A stretch of DNA of 60,945 nucleotides from an uncultured Lentisphaerota bacterium (GTDB lineage: Bacteria; Verrucomicrobiota; Kiritimatiellia; CAIQIC01), in the NCBI GenBank assembly GCA_903912445.1, contig CAIWHP010000196.1, positions 1 to 60,945 of the forward strand, written 5' to 3'. The position numbers and the translations under genes are program-made. This document shows, piece by piece, positions 19,163 to 27,044 of the stretch (position 1 is the stretch's first letter; each line of letters opens with the position of its first letter). The notes under the pieces were generated by a model. That model saw only the letters and a program-made list of their open reading frames with translations, was not told the origin of the DNA and searched no databases.

Positions 19163-20179
19163 TCAGGTCAATGTGACCAGCATCTTGGTAACAGCGGCGG
19201 GATTCTTATCCCATAGGGCCAGCGCTTCGCCAGCTTTTTCAAAGGGGAAGGTGTGCGTCACGACGCGGTCGAGCGGGAACTTGCCGGTCTCCAGCAGGCT
19301 GATCACCGCGCGGAAGTCCTCCGGCTGCGCGTTGCGCGAGCCGCGGATATCCACTTCCTTCTGCACAAAATATTTCGTCTCGTAGGCGACCGCCTCCTTC
19401 GCGTAGCCGATATAGACCACGCGGCCCGTGAAGGCGACTTCCTCCACCGCGCCGCGGAACGTCTGCGGCAGGCCGATGGCCTCGATCACCACGTCCGGCC
19501 CGCCGGCCGTCAGCTTCGCGAGCGTCTCGTGCAGGTTCAGCTTCGTCGTGTTGATCAGGTGCGTCGCGCCCGCCTGACGCGCGATCTCCAGCTTCGCGTC
19601 ATCAATGTCTATCGCGATCACCTGCGCCTTGCGCCACGCCGCGCCCGCAATCGCGCCAAGCCCGATCGCCCCGCAGCCGAAAACCGCGACGACGTCCTGC
19701 GCCGTCACCTCGCCGCGCGCCGCCGCGTGGAAGCCCACGGTCAGCGGCTCCACCAGCGCCAGCTCGCGCAGCGAGAGCTTGGGCGAGCAGAAAAGTTTCT
19801 GCCACGGCGTGACGATGAATTCCGTCAGCGCGCCGTCGCGCTGGACGCCGAGTGTCTGGTTGAACTGACACGCGTTCGCACGCCCGCGCCGGCACGCAGG
19901 ACACGTGCCGCAGCTCGTGTAGGGCGAAAGCGTCACCGGCGTCCCAACCGCCCACTCCGCCGGCACGCCAACGCCGACCGCCGCGATGGTCGCCGCAACT
20001 TCGTGGCCGGGGATGCGTGGCAGGGTGACCATCGGATTTTTCCCGCGGAACGTGTTCAGGTCGGAGCCGCAGTAGCCGACGATGTTCACCTTGAGCAACA
20101 CCTCGCCCGCACCCGCCTGCGGCTGGGGAATCTCCGCGATCTCCGTCTGCCCCGGCGCCGTGATTCGAAAAGCTTTCAT
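19163..20179 (-). CDS. Zn-dependent medium-chain dehydrogenase
   Basis: 338 residues, cytoplasmic. MDR-superfamily layout: catalytic Zn residues Cys37, His59 and Glu60 (Gly-His-Glu-Val), structural Zn cysteines Cys90, Cys93, Cys96 and Cys104, and a Rossmann glycine motif Gly-Cys-Gly-Ala-Ile-Gly at 168-173. The closest family style is sorbitol/threonine/galactonate dehydrogenase. In sugar-acid pathways such enzymes oxidise a secondary alcohol of an aldonate or deoxyketo acid. Substrate inferred only from context. It is 20 bases ahead of fucU, and behind the 20221-20274 hairpins. Confidence 0.85.
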   Translation of the reverse strand: MKAFRITAPGQTEIAEIPQPQAGAGEVLLKVNIVGYCGSDLNTFRGKNPMVTLPRIPGHEVAATIAAVGVGVPAEWAVGTPVTLSPYTSCGTCPACRRGRANACQFNQTLGVQRDGALTEFIVTPWQKLFCSPKLSLRELALVEPLTVGFHAAARGEVTAQDVVAVFGCGAIGLGAIAGAAWRKAQVIAIDIDDAKLEIARQAGATHLINTTKLNLHETLAKLTAGGPDVVIEAIGLPQTFRGAVEEVAFTGRVVYIGYAKEAVAYETKYFVQKEVDIRGSRNAQPEDFRAVISLLETGKFPLDRVVTHTFPFEKAGEALALWDKNPAAVTKMLVTLT

Positions 20180-20220
20180 CGATTATTCTCCGCATTCCTG
20201 ACTTTGTTTCTGCATCTGCG

Positions 20221-20274
20221 GGTAGGGACGCCACGCCGTGGCGTCCGCGGACGGCGCGGCGCGCCGTCCCTACC
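20221..20274 (-). terminator. Double hairpin with competing outer stem after the amidohydrolase
   Basis: Two perfect 9-bp hairpins, 20226-20246 and 20249-20269, are enclosed by 10-bp complementary arms (20221-20230 and 20265-20274). The outer and inner stems share bases, so only one form can exist at a time. The element abuts the amidohydrolase stop at 20275 and could reduce read-through into the Zn dehydrogenase gene. There is no T-run. Confidence 0.55.
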
Positions 20275-21126
20275 TCATTTCAGCCCATACGCTTCGATGG
20301 CCGTGCCGCCCATGATGCGCGCCTGCTCGTCGGCGGAAAGCTTGGCGATGAAGCGGCCGACGAGTTCCACCCAGCGCTTGTAGTCGCACGCGACGCGGCA
20401 GACCGGCCAGTCGGAGCCGAACATCAGCCGCTGCGGGCCGAAGGCCTCAAGCACGGTGTCCAGATAGGGCTGGAGCTGCGCCTCGGTCCACGCTGTGAAA
20501 TCCGCCTCGGTCACCAGGCCGGAAATTTTGCAGTAGACGTTCTGCCGTTTGCCGAGTTCGATGAGGTTCGCGCGCCACGGCTCCAGCTCGCCGGTTTTGA
20601 TCTTCGGCTTGGCGATGTGGTCGAGCACGAACACCTGCTCCGGGTGCAGGTCCGCGAACTCGATGGTCGCCGGCAGCTGCCGCTCAAGAATCAGGATGTC
20701 ATACACCAGCCCGAACTCGCGCAGCAGCCGGATACCGGCGTTGAATTCCTCGCCGAGGATAAAACGGTCGTCCGGCTCGCCCTGCACCACGTGGCGGACG
20801 CCGCGGAGCTTCCAGTGCCGGCAATGTTTTTCGAGCGCCCGGTCCACCTTGGGCGAAGCCAGCGGCACCCAGCCGACGACGCCCTTGATGAACGCGTTGT
20901 TCTCAGCCAAGCCCAGCAGCCACGCGGTTTCCTGCTCGGACTGCCGCGCCTGGACGGAGACGACGCTATCCACACCCGCCGTCGCGATGTCCGCGCGCAA
21001 ATGCTCCGGCAGAAAATCGCGCCGGATCACATCCATCGTGTCATCAATCCAACCGTATTCCTTGACGGTGTATTTCCAGAAGTGGTGGTGGGCATCGATG
21101 CGCAGCGGTTTTTCGTCAGTTGTCAT
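20275..21126 (-). CDS. Amidohydrolase (COG3618), fuconolactonase-type
   Basis: 283 residues, TIM-barrel amidohydrolase. The N-terminal metal motif His13-His14-His15 sits in Ile-Asp-Ala-His-His-His-Phe-Trp, and Phe-Gly-Ser-Asp-Trp-Pro-Val near 238 carries the conserved metal Asp. COG3618 includes L-fucono-1,5-lactonase and L-rhamnono-gamma-lactonase. Beside fucU, fucP and an L-fucose dehydrogenase-type reductase the fuconolactone assignment is likely. Start ATG 21126 lies in a tandem 14-mer and has no ribosome site; translation may be coupled to the small ORF that ends four bases upstream. Confidence 0.85.
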   Translation of the reverse strand: MTTDEKPLRIDAHHHFWKYTVKEYGWIDDTMDVIRRDFLPEHLRADIATAGVDSVVSVQARQSEQETAWLLGLAENNAFIKGVVGWVPLASPKVDRALEKHCRHWKLRGVRHVVQGEPDDRFILGEEFNAGIRLLREFGLVYDILILERQLPATIEFADLHPEQVFVLDHIAKPKIKTGELEPWRANLIELGKRQNVYCKISGLVTEADFTAWTEAQLQPYLDTVLEAFGPQRLMFGSDWPVCRVACDYKRWVELVGRFIAKLSADEQARIMGGTAIEAYGLK

Positions 21127-21139
21127 TCGTCAGTTGTCC
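21112..21139. repeat. Tandem 14-mer spanning the amidohydrolase start
   Basis: TTCGTCAGTTGTCA (21112-21125) is followed by TTCGTCAGTTGTCC (21126-21139) and then a partial copy GTTGTCA. The first copy contains the ATG and encodes the N-terminal Met-Thr-Thr-Asp-Glu. Confidence 0.9.
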
Positions 21140-21312
21140 GTTGTCACGCAATTCAATTTCCTGATTTTTTCTCCGCCATGGAGCAGCACTTTCGTCGTGC
21201 CGCCAGCGGGGATGCGAAACTCGACCGACGCGCCGGCGTCGAAAGCGGGCGTGAGTTTGCCGGACAGCGGCTGGTCGTCAAGCTCCAGTTCAGGATTTGT
21301 TGCAGGGCTCAA
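21130..21312 (-). pseudogene. Possible out-of-frame tail of the propeller gene
   Basis: A 60-codon TTG-initiated frame overlaps the propeller stop (TTGA). Its translation, with Glu-Leu-Glu-Leu-Asp-Asp-Gln-Pro-Leu and an Ala-Ser-Val-Glu-Phe-Arg-Ile-Pro-Ala-Gly-Gly run, reads as the end of a beta-sandwich domain, not as a free-standing protein. It could be the original C-terminus of the upstream gene, split by a frameshift, or a coupled small peptide. No independent ribosome site. Confidence 0.4.
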
Positions 21313-22919
21313 GGTGCACCATAAATTTTGAAGCCGTCCACGATACAGCTGACACCCTCCGGCGCGCGGTTGATCACGCGGACGGTGTGCCGGCCTTGGA
21401 CGAGATCCATTTTGCGATAGAAGGGAATCCGGTAGAGGCGCGGCATCGGATCCTGATAGAGATTGAATCGGCCCTGCATTTGGCCGTCCAGCGCAACCTC
21501 CACCTCGCCCATGTCGTGGAATTTTTCGGAGAGGATTTCGAGGCCTGCGCCGGTAAACTCAAAATCACAGTAGCTGCCGGTTTTATCCGTCACATGAACA
21601 TCATCTTGGTAATCGCCGCAGCCGCGTTTCGTTTCGTAGCGCCAGCCGTCGGAATATTTCGCGGCGGTGTCGTTGACTGTCTCGCGGAGCTTGGGCAACG
21701 GCCGGGTGTAGAACGTGACGGGACAGGAGTTGTTCTTGTAGAGGCTGTCCGGCTTGTTCTCCCAGGTCTGGCCGGAGAAAAGCAGAATCGCCGTCACACT
21801 GCCGTCGGGATGCTCCGTGATGAACTTCGGACTCAATGTCGGACCATACCAGCGACTGACGTGGTTTGTGCCCGGCTTGCCGATGAATTCCATCGCCGCT
21901 TTGGCGCCGACGTAGGACCACGGTCCCCACGGATGTTCGGCTTGATAAAACGCGTACGTCACGTCCTCGGGATAATGCCACTTGGTGGTGGTGCACGGAT
22001 CGAACCACGTGACGGTGACGTAGCGTTTCAGCGAGGGCAACCAGACCGGGCTGCCCATCGTGCATTTGTTCTGGCCGTTGGGCAGGCCGGGCACAGGTGT
22101 TGCCGCGCTCAACTCGTTCGTCCATTTGCCGTCGCAGTAATACTGCCAGTCGGCGGCATTGAGGTCGCCGATCTTTGCCCGTGGCACGCGTCCAAGATAA
22201 AACGCCGAGCCGCAGTTCCAATAACCATTGTTGGAAATCGCATAGACGAACTTGTCCTGCTCGTCCTGCCGGGTGCCGCCGCCGTTCTGGCCGTATTTGA
22301 AAAAGTATGCAGTGCTGAACATCTTGTTGGTCCACATCGGCTGCTCCGCATTGGCGGCCATGGTGCGCGTCCAAGTAAGTCCCTTGTCGCTGGACTTGAT
22401 GAGGCTCATGTTGTTCACCGTCTGGCGCAGGTAAGGATCCAGCGTGTTGCCACCATAGGCATTTTGGTTGCCGTACCAGTTTTGAGCCACAAAGGCATAA
22501 AACAGGCCATCAATGGAATCGGCCCCGGTCACCTTCCAGTTCGGTCGGCGGGTAATCTTGGACCAGGTCCGTTCCAATAATTGGGTGGAGTTTTCCGCCA
22601 GATAGGCACCGTTCTTGCCGTATTCCGACATCGGATTGACCGGGCTACCGACCAGCTTATCCCACGCGGGGCCGGTGAGTTTGTTGAAATTGAGATTATT
22701 ATTGTTCGTCCCGTAGCCACCGCCGTCGCAGCCGAACGTATAAAGATGATCGTCGTCGGCCCAGAGATGATCCCACGTGTCGCCCCACGATTTCGCGTCG
22801 TGCCGGATGCGCGCCACATCCACGAACACAGCGGTTATGGGCTTTCCGGCATCGGCGCGGACAGTCAAGGTCGGCGGCGCCAGCAGCAGGGCTGTGAGCA
22901 GAGTAAAATATTTTACCAT
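21309..22919 (-). CDS. Secreted beta-propeller protein with C-terminal jelly-roll-like domain
   Basis: 536 residues from ATG 22919. Signal peptide about 1-24 (hydrophobic, ending Val-Arg-Ala). Residues 30-430 show propeller-like repeats, including Trp-Gly-Asp-Thr-Trp-Asp and a later Tyr-Gly-Pro-Thr-Leu-Ser-Pro segment; this resembles DUF4185-type proteins but I am not certain. Residues about 435-536 look like a carbohydrate-binding jelly roll. It lies between the fucosidase and the amidohydrolase genes, so it may bind or cleave the same glycan. G+C is visibly lower than its neighbours, which suggests recent acquisition. An upstream ATG at 22979 would be encoded by palindromic repeat and was rejected. 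Confidence 0.7.
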   Translation of the reverse strand: MVKYFTLLTALLLAPPTLTVRADAGKPITAVFVDVARIRHDAKSWGDTWDHLWADDDHLYTFGCDGGGYGTNNNNLNFNKLTGPAWDKLVGSPVNPMSEYGKNGAYLAENSTQLLERTWSKITRRPNWKVTGADSIDGLFYAFVAQNWYGNQNAYGGNTLDPYLRQTVNNMSLIKSSDKGLTWTRTMAANAEQPMWTNKMFSTAYFFKYGQNGGGTRQDEQDKFVYAISNNGYWNCGSAFYLGRVPRAKIGDLNAADWQYYCDGKWTNELSAATPVPGLPNGQNKCTMGSPVWLPSLKRYVTVTWFDPCTTTKWHYPEDVTYAFYQAEHPWGPWSYVGAKAAMEFIGKPGTNHVSRWYGPTLSPKFITEHPDGSVTAILLFSGQTWENKPDSLYKNNSCPVTFYTRPLPKLRETVNDTAAKYSDGWRYETKRGCGDYQDDVHVTDKTGSYCDFEFTGAGLEILSEKFHDMGEVEVALDGQMQGRFNLYQDPMPRLYRIPFYRKMDLVQGRHTVRVINRAPEGVSCIVDGFKIYGAP

Positions 22920-22942
22920 GGTTCCATCCGCTCCGCGACCGC

Positions 22943-23020
22943 TTCCAAGGCTTGGAACCGTGGGCATGGATTTTTCCAAGCCTTGGAAAGTTTCCTGTTT
23001 TCATTTCCAAACCTTGGAAA
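22943..23020. repeat. Palindrome array D (3 units)
   Basis: Units at 22943-22957, 22972-22989 and 23004-23020, start-to-start 29 and 32 bp, between the fucosidase stop and the propeller gene start. Confidence 0.92.
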
Positions 23021-23055
23021 CTCACCGGCATAATCAGCGGGATGACTCCGGCCGC

Positions 23056-24546
23056 TCATTTTGTTTCCAGGCACACCACCGTAGCGATCAAATCGGGAGC
23101 TGTGGGCGGCAGTGCGATGGAAACGCCGCTTTCCGTCTGCGTCACGTTCAGCTCCGTGTGTTTCGGATCGGCCAGCACATACGCTTTTGCAATTTTTTCT
23201 TTCACCGCCGGCAGCTCCAGCTTGCCGGACGCGGGCCAGCTGAAGATGTGGATGAAAAGCTTGCCCGCCTGTTCCGAGCCTGTCGAGGGAGGCTTGGTGG
23301 TGCAGCGCCAGTCGGTGCGCGGCTCGAACTGCGGCGGGCGTTCCTGGGCGGCGCCGCAGACCTCGCAGCGCCATTCCTTCGGCGGCGCGGCTTTCTTGTC
23401 CTGCGACGCTTTGACGGGCGTGCCGAATTCCTCGCCGAACGGGGTGCGACCGGCGCCGTAAATTGCTTCGCCGTTGACCTTCAGCCAGCGGCCCACGCCG
23501 CGCAACGTGTCCTGGCTCGGTTTCGGCACGACGCCCACGCCGTCGGGCCCGATGTTGAGCAGGTAGTTGCCGCCCTTGCTGACGATGTCCACGAGTTTGA
23601 ACGTCACGTTGGCCGCGGTCTTCCAGTGGTGGTCGTGCTTCTTGAACCCCCACGTGTCGTTGAGCGTGGCGGGCGTTTCCCACGCGCCGGCGCGGGAGAG
23701 ATTCGGGACGGCGTTATCGCCTTCGGAGGCGTAGTCGCTCTGGAATTTTCCGCCGAGCCGTCCGCTGACGAGGCAGTTGGGCTGTAACTCGTGCACGAGT
23801 TTTTCCAGCTTGGACGCGCGCTCGACGTTCATGACGCCGAGCGGCGTGTCGAACCAGAGCACCGCGATCGGGCCGTAGTTGCTCAAAAGCTCGCGCACCT
23901 GCGGGAGTGCTTTCTGGTCGAAGTAGGTGTCGAAGTCGCCGTTCTGTTTCGGATCCCACTGCGGCACTTCAAAGGTCGGATCCGCCTCGTGCCGGCCTTT
24001 CCAGATCGCGCCGCCGGGCGCGGACCAGTCCTGCGCCTGCGAATAATAGACGCCGAACTTGAGGCCGCGCTTGGCGCAGGCGGCGGCGAGTTCCTTGATG
24101 GGGTCGCGCCCGAACGGCGTCGCATCCAGGATGTTGAATTTGTCCGCCTGCGAGCCGAACATCGCGAAGCCGTCGTGGTGCTTCGAGGTGATGATGAGAT
24201 ATTTCATGCCCGCGTCCTGCGCGAGCTGCGCCCACGCGTCGGCGTCGAACTTCACCGGGTTGAACTGCCGCGCGACCGCCGCGTAGTCCGCCAGCGGAAT
24301 GCGCGCCTTGAACATGATCCACTCGCCGATGCCCTGGTAGTAGCCGCCCTTCCATTCGCCGGCGAGCTGCGAATAAAGTCCCCAGTGAATGAACATCCCG
24401 AACTTCGCCCCGTGCCACCATGCGAGGCGTTGTTCGCTGGCCGCCTTTTCGGGTGGCGGCTCCGCCGACCGCGCGACAGGCTGCACCAGCGCACCCGCCG
24501 CCAACGAAAGCGCCAGCAGCCACGTCTTGTGTTGCTTGGTTTTCAT
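23056..24546 (-). CDS. Secreted alpha-L-fucosidase (GH29)
   Basis: 496 residues. Signal peptide about 1-28. GH29 signatures: Phe-Gly-Met-Phe-Ile-His-Trp-Gly near 49, Ser-Lys-His-His-Asp-Gly-Phe near 121, and the nucleophile Asp233 in Ile-Ala-Val-Leu-Trp-Phe-Asp. The C-terminal beta domain carries an unusual insertion at about 390-417 with Cys394, Cys397 and Cys415. It would release L-fucose in the periplasm or outside for FucP. The gene starts 126 bases after the aldo-keto reductase gene and is part of the same directon. Confidence 0.93.
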   Translation of the reverse strand: MKTKQHKTWLLALSLAAGALVQPVARSAEPPPEKAASEQRLAWWHGAKFGMFIHWGLYSQLAGEWKGGYYQGIGEWIMFKARIPLADYAAVARQFNPVKFDADAWAQLAQDAGMKYLIITSKHHDGFAMFGSQADKFNILDATPFGRDPIKELAAACAKRGLKFGVYYSQAQDWSAPGGAIWKGRHEADPTFEVPQWDPKQNGDFDTYFDQKALPQVRELLSNYGPIAVLWFDTPLGVMNVERASKLEKLVHELQPNCLVSGRLGGKFQSDYASEGDNAVPNLSRAGAWETPATLNDTWGFKKHDHHWKTAANVTFKLVDIVSKGGNYLLNIGPDGVGVVPKPSQDTLRGVGRWLKVNGEAIYGAGRTPFGEEFGTPVKASQDKKAAPPKEWRCEVCGAAQERPPQFEPRTDWRCTTKPPSTGSEQAGKLFIHIFSWPASGKLELPAVKEKIAKAYVLADPKHTELNVTQTESGVSIALPPTAPDLIATVVCLETK

Positions 24547-24672
24547 TCGACACCTCTCTTTTTACATCTGGGGCCAGCGCCGCGTCGCCATCACCTGGCG
24601 TGGCGCGCTCTTCGCGTCCACCGCTGCCATTTCCCATTCACCATTTCCCATTCTCCATCCATCCGGCCGACG

Positions 24673-25716
24673 TCATCCTGCGTACGGATAATCCTTCGCG
24701 ATCAGCCCGGCGTCTTTGCACGCGGTCCAGAAGGCTTGCGGGACCACCGTCTGGACCAGCTCGACGTTCTGCTGCACGCGGTCGGGCTTGCTGGTGTTGA
24801 GCGCGATGCTGGCGACGCCGGGCGGCGTCAGGCCGAACTGGACGCAGGCGACGGCGGGCTTGACCGCGAACTGCTTGCAGAGGGCGAAGAATTTTTCGCG
24901 CCAGGCGAAGTAGGGTTTGTCCTCGGCCTTGTTCGCATCGAGCTTGCGGTAGTCGAAGAACGCACCGCCGGTCAGGAAGCCGGCGTTGAACACGGCGCTG
25001 TTGACGATGCCGATGCCGCGCGCGCGCAGGTCGGCGATGAACGCGAGCAGCTCCGGCGGATGCGTGTAGATCGTCAGGCTGCACGCGAGCATGACCCAGT
25101 CGAGGTCCACGACGGCGGCGATCTCGCGGATCGTCTTCCAGTCCTTGGAGCCGACGCCGATCGCCTTGACCTTGCCCTGCTTTTTGAGCTGCGCCAGCGC
25201 GCGGTAGGCGCCGAGCACGTCTTCCCAGCGCTGCTGGCGTTCGGCCGGCGACTTGGCGGCGAAGAGGTATTCATCCGGATCGTGGACGCTCGCGAGCTGC
25301 GGCTGGTAAGGCGCGCCGACGAGCCGGCAGCCCTGCTCCCAGCATTCGAGGATGCCGTCGTGGCTGATCTTCTGGACGGCGTCGTTCTTGAGATCGGCCC
25401 ACGCGCCGGGCTCGAAGGTCGGCTCCGGCCCGGTCAGCGGCGTCTGCACCCAGGCGAGCTTATTGCTCAACACAAGGTTCTCCGCCGGGATGCCCAGCTC
25501 GCGGCAGCCCTTGCCGATCACTTCCAGCGCGAGGCCCGCGCCGTACTTGCCCGCCGAGTCCAGCGCCACCGGCGCCGGCACATGCTTGAAAAATTCGCGC
25601 AGGATGGAAAGCTTCGTCTCCCACGGCAGCGCCTCGTAGAGGTTGCCGAGGCAGCTCGTGCCGAAGATGATCGGCGGCATGTCCAACCCTGTCCGACCGA
25701 AAGCCTGACGCTTCAT
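24673..25716 (-). CDS. Aldo/keto reductase, L-fucose (D-threo-aldose) 1-dehydrogenase type
   Basis: 347 residues, cytoplasmic. The AKR catalytic tetrad is visible: Asp53, Tyr58 (Asp-Ser-Ala-Gly-Lys-Tyr), Lys86 (Ser-Asn-Lys-Leu) and His145 (Val-His-Asp). The N-terminal Gly-Arg-Thr-Gly-Leu and overall pattern resemble D-threo-aldose/L-fucose dehydrogenases, which oxidise L-fucose to L-fuconolactone with NAD(P). It would feed the lactonase encoded downstream. ATG at 25716 has GGGGAGAA 5 bases upstream. First gene of the directon; a consensus -35 with flanking direct repeats lies about 100 bases upstream. Confidence 0.87.
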   Translation of the reverse strand: MKRQAFGRTGLDMPPIIFGTSCLGNLYEALPWETKLSILREFFKHVPAPVALDSAGKYGAGLALEVIGKGCRELGIPAENLVLSNKLAWVQTPLTGPEPTFEPGAWADLKNDAVQKISHDGILECWEQGCRLVGAPYQPQLASVHDPDEYLFAAKSPAERQQRWEDVLGAYRALAQLKKQGKVKAIGVGSKDWKTIREIAAVVDLDWVMLACSLTIYTHPPELLAFIADLRARGIGIVNSAVFNAGFLTGGAFFDYRKLDANKAEDKPYFAWREKFFALCKQFAVKPAVACVQFGLTPPGVASIALNTSKPDRVQQNVELVQTVVPQAFWTACKDAGLIAKDYPYAG

Positions 25717-25793
25717 AAAGTTCTCCCCGGCCCTGCCTCGCGAAACGCGACGCCGTAGCCGCGCGCAGCCTAGGTTTTGCCTGTGGGGGCGTA

Positions 25794-25834
25794 AATGCCA
25801 AAGATTGACCAACGCATGTCAATTCTTGACCAAC
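25794..25834 (-). promoter_or_regulatory. Promoter with AraC-type operator for the fucose directon
   Basis: On the minus strand TTGACA (25822-25817) is followed after 17 bases by GGCATT (25799-25794). Direct repeats TTGACCAAC at 25805-25813 and 25826-25834 are exactly 21 bp apart, two helical turns, and bracket the -35. This is the geometry of AraC-family half-sites. The divergent AraC gene starts at 26016. The -10 is weak, which fits activator dependence. Confidence 0.55.
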
Positions 25835-25945
25835 TCCAAAGCGTGCGGCATCCTCCGCAGCGTCGCGCGGAACCGCTCTTGCGGGCGGGAGCTGGAGTTC
25901 TCGCCCACAAGAACAGCAGGTGAGCAGGCGGTCCGGAAAATCATG

Positions 25946-26002
25946 GAATGAGGAAGTCAGGAAAGGAAGCTTCTGCTCCCCGTTTTCCTGATTTCCCCAT
26001 TC
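25946..26002 (+). promoter_or_regulatory. Imperfect inverted repeat in the AraC leader
   Basis: Arms 25946-25964 and 25984-26002 are reverse complements at 17 of 19 positions, loop 19 bases, ending 14 bases before the AraC ATG. It could fold in the mRNA and shade the start, or bind a dimer. Confidence 0.45.
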
Positions 26003-26015
26003 ATAAAAAAGTTTC

Positions 26016-26903
26016 ATGAAAGCCCGCAAGTCCATCGCGCCCGAGACCACGCCGGACTTCTACAGCGTACAGGTCCGGTCCGCGCAGCGTTTCCTGCTCG
26101 ACCTGCGGCCGCGCGCCGAGGCGGACCTGACGGTGATCAGCGGCGGCTGGGAGCGCTGCGCGCCGGACTACCGCGTGCGGCGCGCGAATTTCCCGTGGAG
26201 CTGCCTGGAGTTCGTCGCCGGCGGCGCGGGCGAACTCACACTCGCGGGCCGGCGCTACCACCTCGCGCCCGGGGTGGTCTTCGCCTACGGCCCCAACGTG
26301 CCGCACGATATCCGCAGCGACCATGAGCGGCCGCTGCTCAAGTACTTCCTCGACTTCACCGGCGCGCGCGCCGCGCCGCTGCTGCGCGCCGCGGGCCTGC
26401 CGCCGGGCCGCGTCAGCCGCGTCCCGGAGCCGCTGCGCGTGCGCACGCTGCTCGATGACCTCGTCCACGCCGCGCTCCAGCACCGCCGCCACACGCCGCG
26501 CATCTGCGCGAACCTCGCCGAGAATTTGCTGCTGACCCTGGCCGACCGCGCCGTGCCCTACGATGCCGCGCGCTCGCCCGCCTACGCCGCGTATGTCCGC
26601 TGCCGCGAATTCCTCGACGAGCGCGGCGCCGACCTGCCGACCGTGGCCGCAGCCGCCGCGCAGTGCCACGTGAGCGCGGAATACCTGTGCCGGCTGTTCC
26701 GCCGGTTCGAAGGCCGCAGCCCCTACCAGCTCCTGCTGCGCGCGCGGCTCCAGCGCGGCGCGACGCTGCTGCAGGACAGCGACCTGCTCGTGAAGGAGGT
26801 CGCCGGGCGCTGCGGCTTCGCCGACGCCTTCCACTTCTCGCACGCTTTCAAGAAAGCCTTCGGCGTCAACCCCGCCGCCATCCGCCACCTCCGCGGCGCG
26901 TAA
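26016..26903 (+). CDS. AraC-family transcriptional regulator
   Basis: 295 residues. N-terminal cupin-like sugar-binding half, about 20-110, with Leu-Ala-Pro-Gly-Val-Val-Phe and Pro-Asn-Val-Pro-His motifs. C-terminal DNA-binding half, about 195-293, has two helix-turn-helix units; the second ends in Phe-Ser-His-Ala-Phe-Lys-Lys-Ala-Phe-Gly-Val-Asn-Pro, the classic AraC signature. It is transcribed away from the fucose directon across a 299-base gap carrying matching direct repeats, so it likely activates those genes in response to L-fucose or a derivative. Ligand inferred only from context. Confidence 0.9.
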   Translation: MKARKSIAPETTPDFYSVQVRSAQRFLLDLRPRAEADLTVISGGWERCAPDYRVRRANFPWSCLEFVAGGAGELTLAGRRYHLAPGVVFAYGPNVPHDIRSDHERPLLKYFLDFTGARAAPLLRAAGLPPGRVSRVPEPLRVRTLLDDLVHAALQHRRHTPRICANLAENLLLTLADRAVPYDAARSPAYAAYVRCREFLDERGADLPTVAAAAAQCHVSAEYLCRLFRRFEGRSPYQLLLRARLQRGATLLQDSDLLVKEVAGRCGFADAFHFSHAFKKAFGVNPAAIRHLRGA

Positions 26904-26987
26904 GAAGAGTGTCGAGGGGCGGGGGTCGAGGGGCGAAGAGCCGTCAATTCCGACCGACCTGACCGATCTGCTGTTTGGGCCGGCCCA

Positions 26988-27035
26988 TTTCCAAGGCTTG
27001 GGAAAAACGCTGCAAACTTTTCCAAGGTCTGGAAA
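26988..27035. repeat. Palindrome array E (2 units)
   Basis: Units at 26988-27005 and 27018-27035, start-to-start 30 bp. The second unit's right arm GGAAAG is 8-10 bases before the ATG at 27045 and may serve as the ribosome site. Confidence 0.9.
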
Positions 27036-27044
27036 GATACGCCG

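Noticed and set aside
24673-25716. AKR as a potassium-channel beta subunit-type protein
   Set aside because: The fit to the aldose dehydrogenase type and the fucose context is better, though the substrate is unproven.
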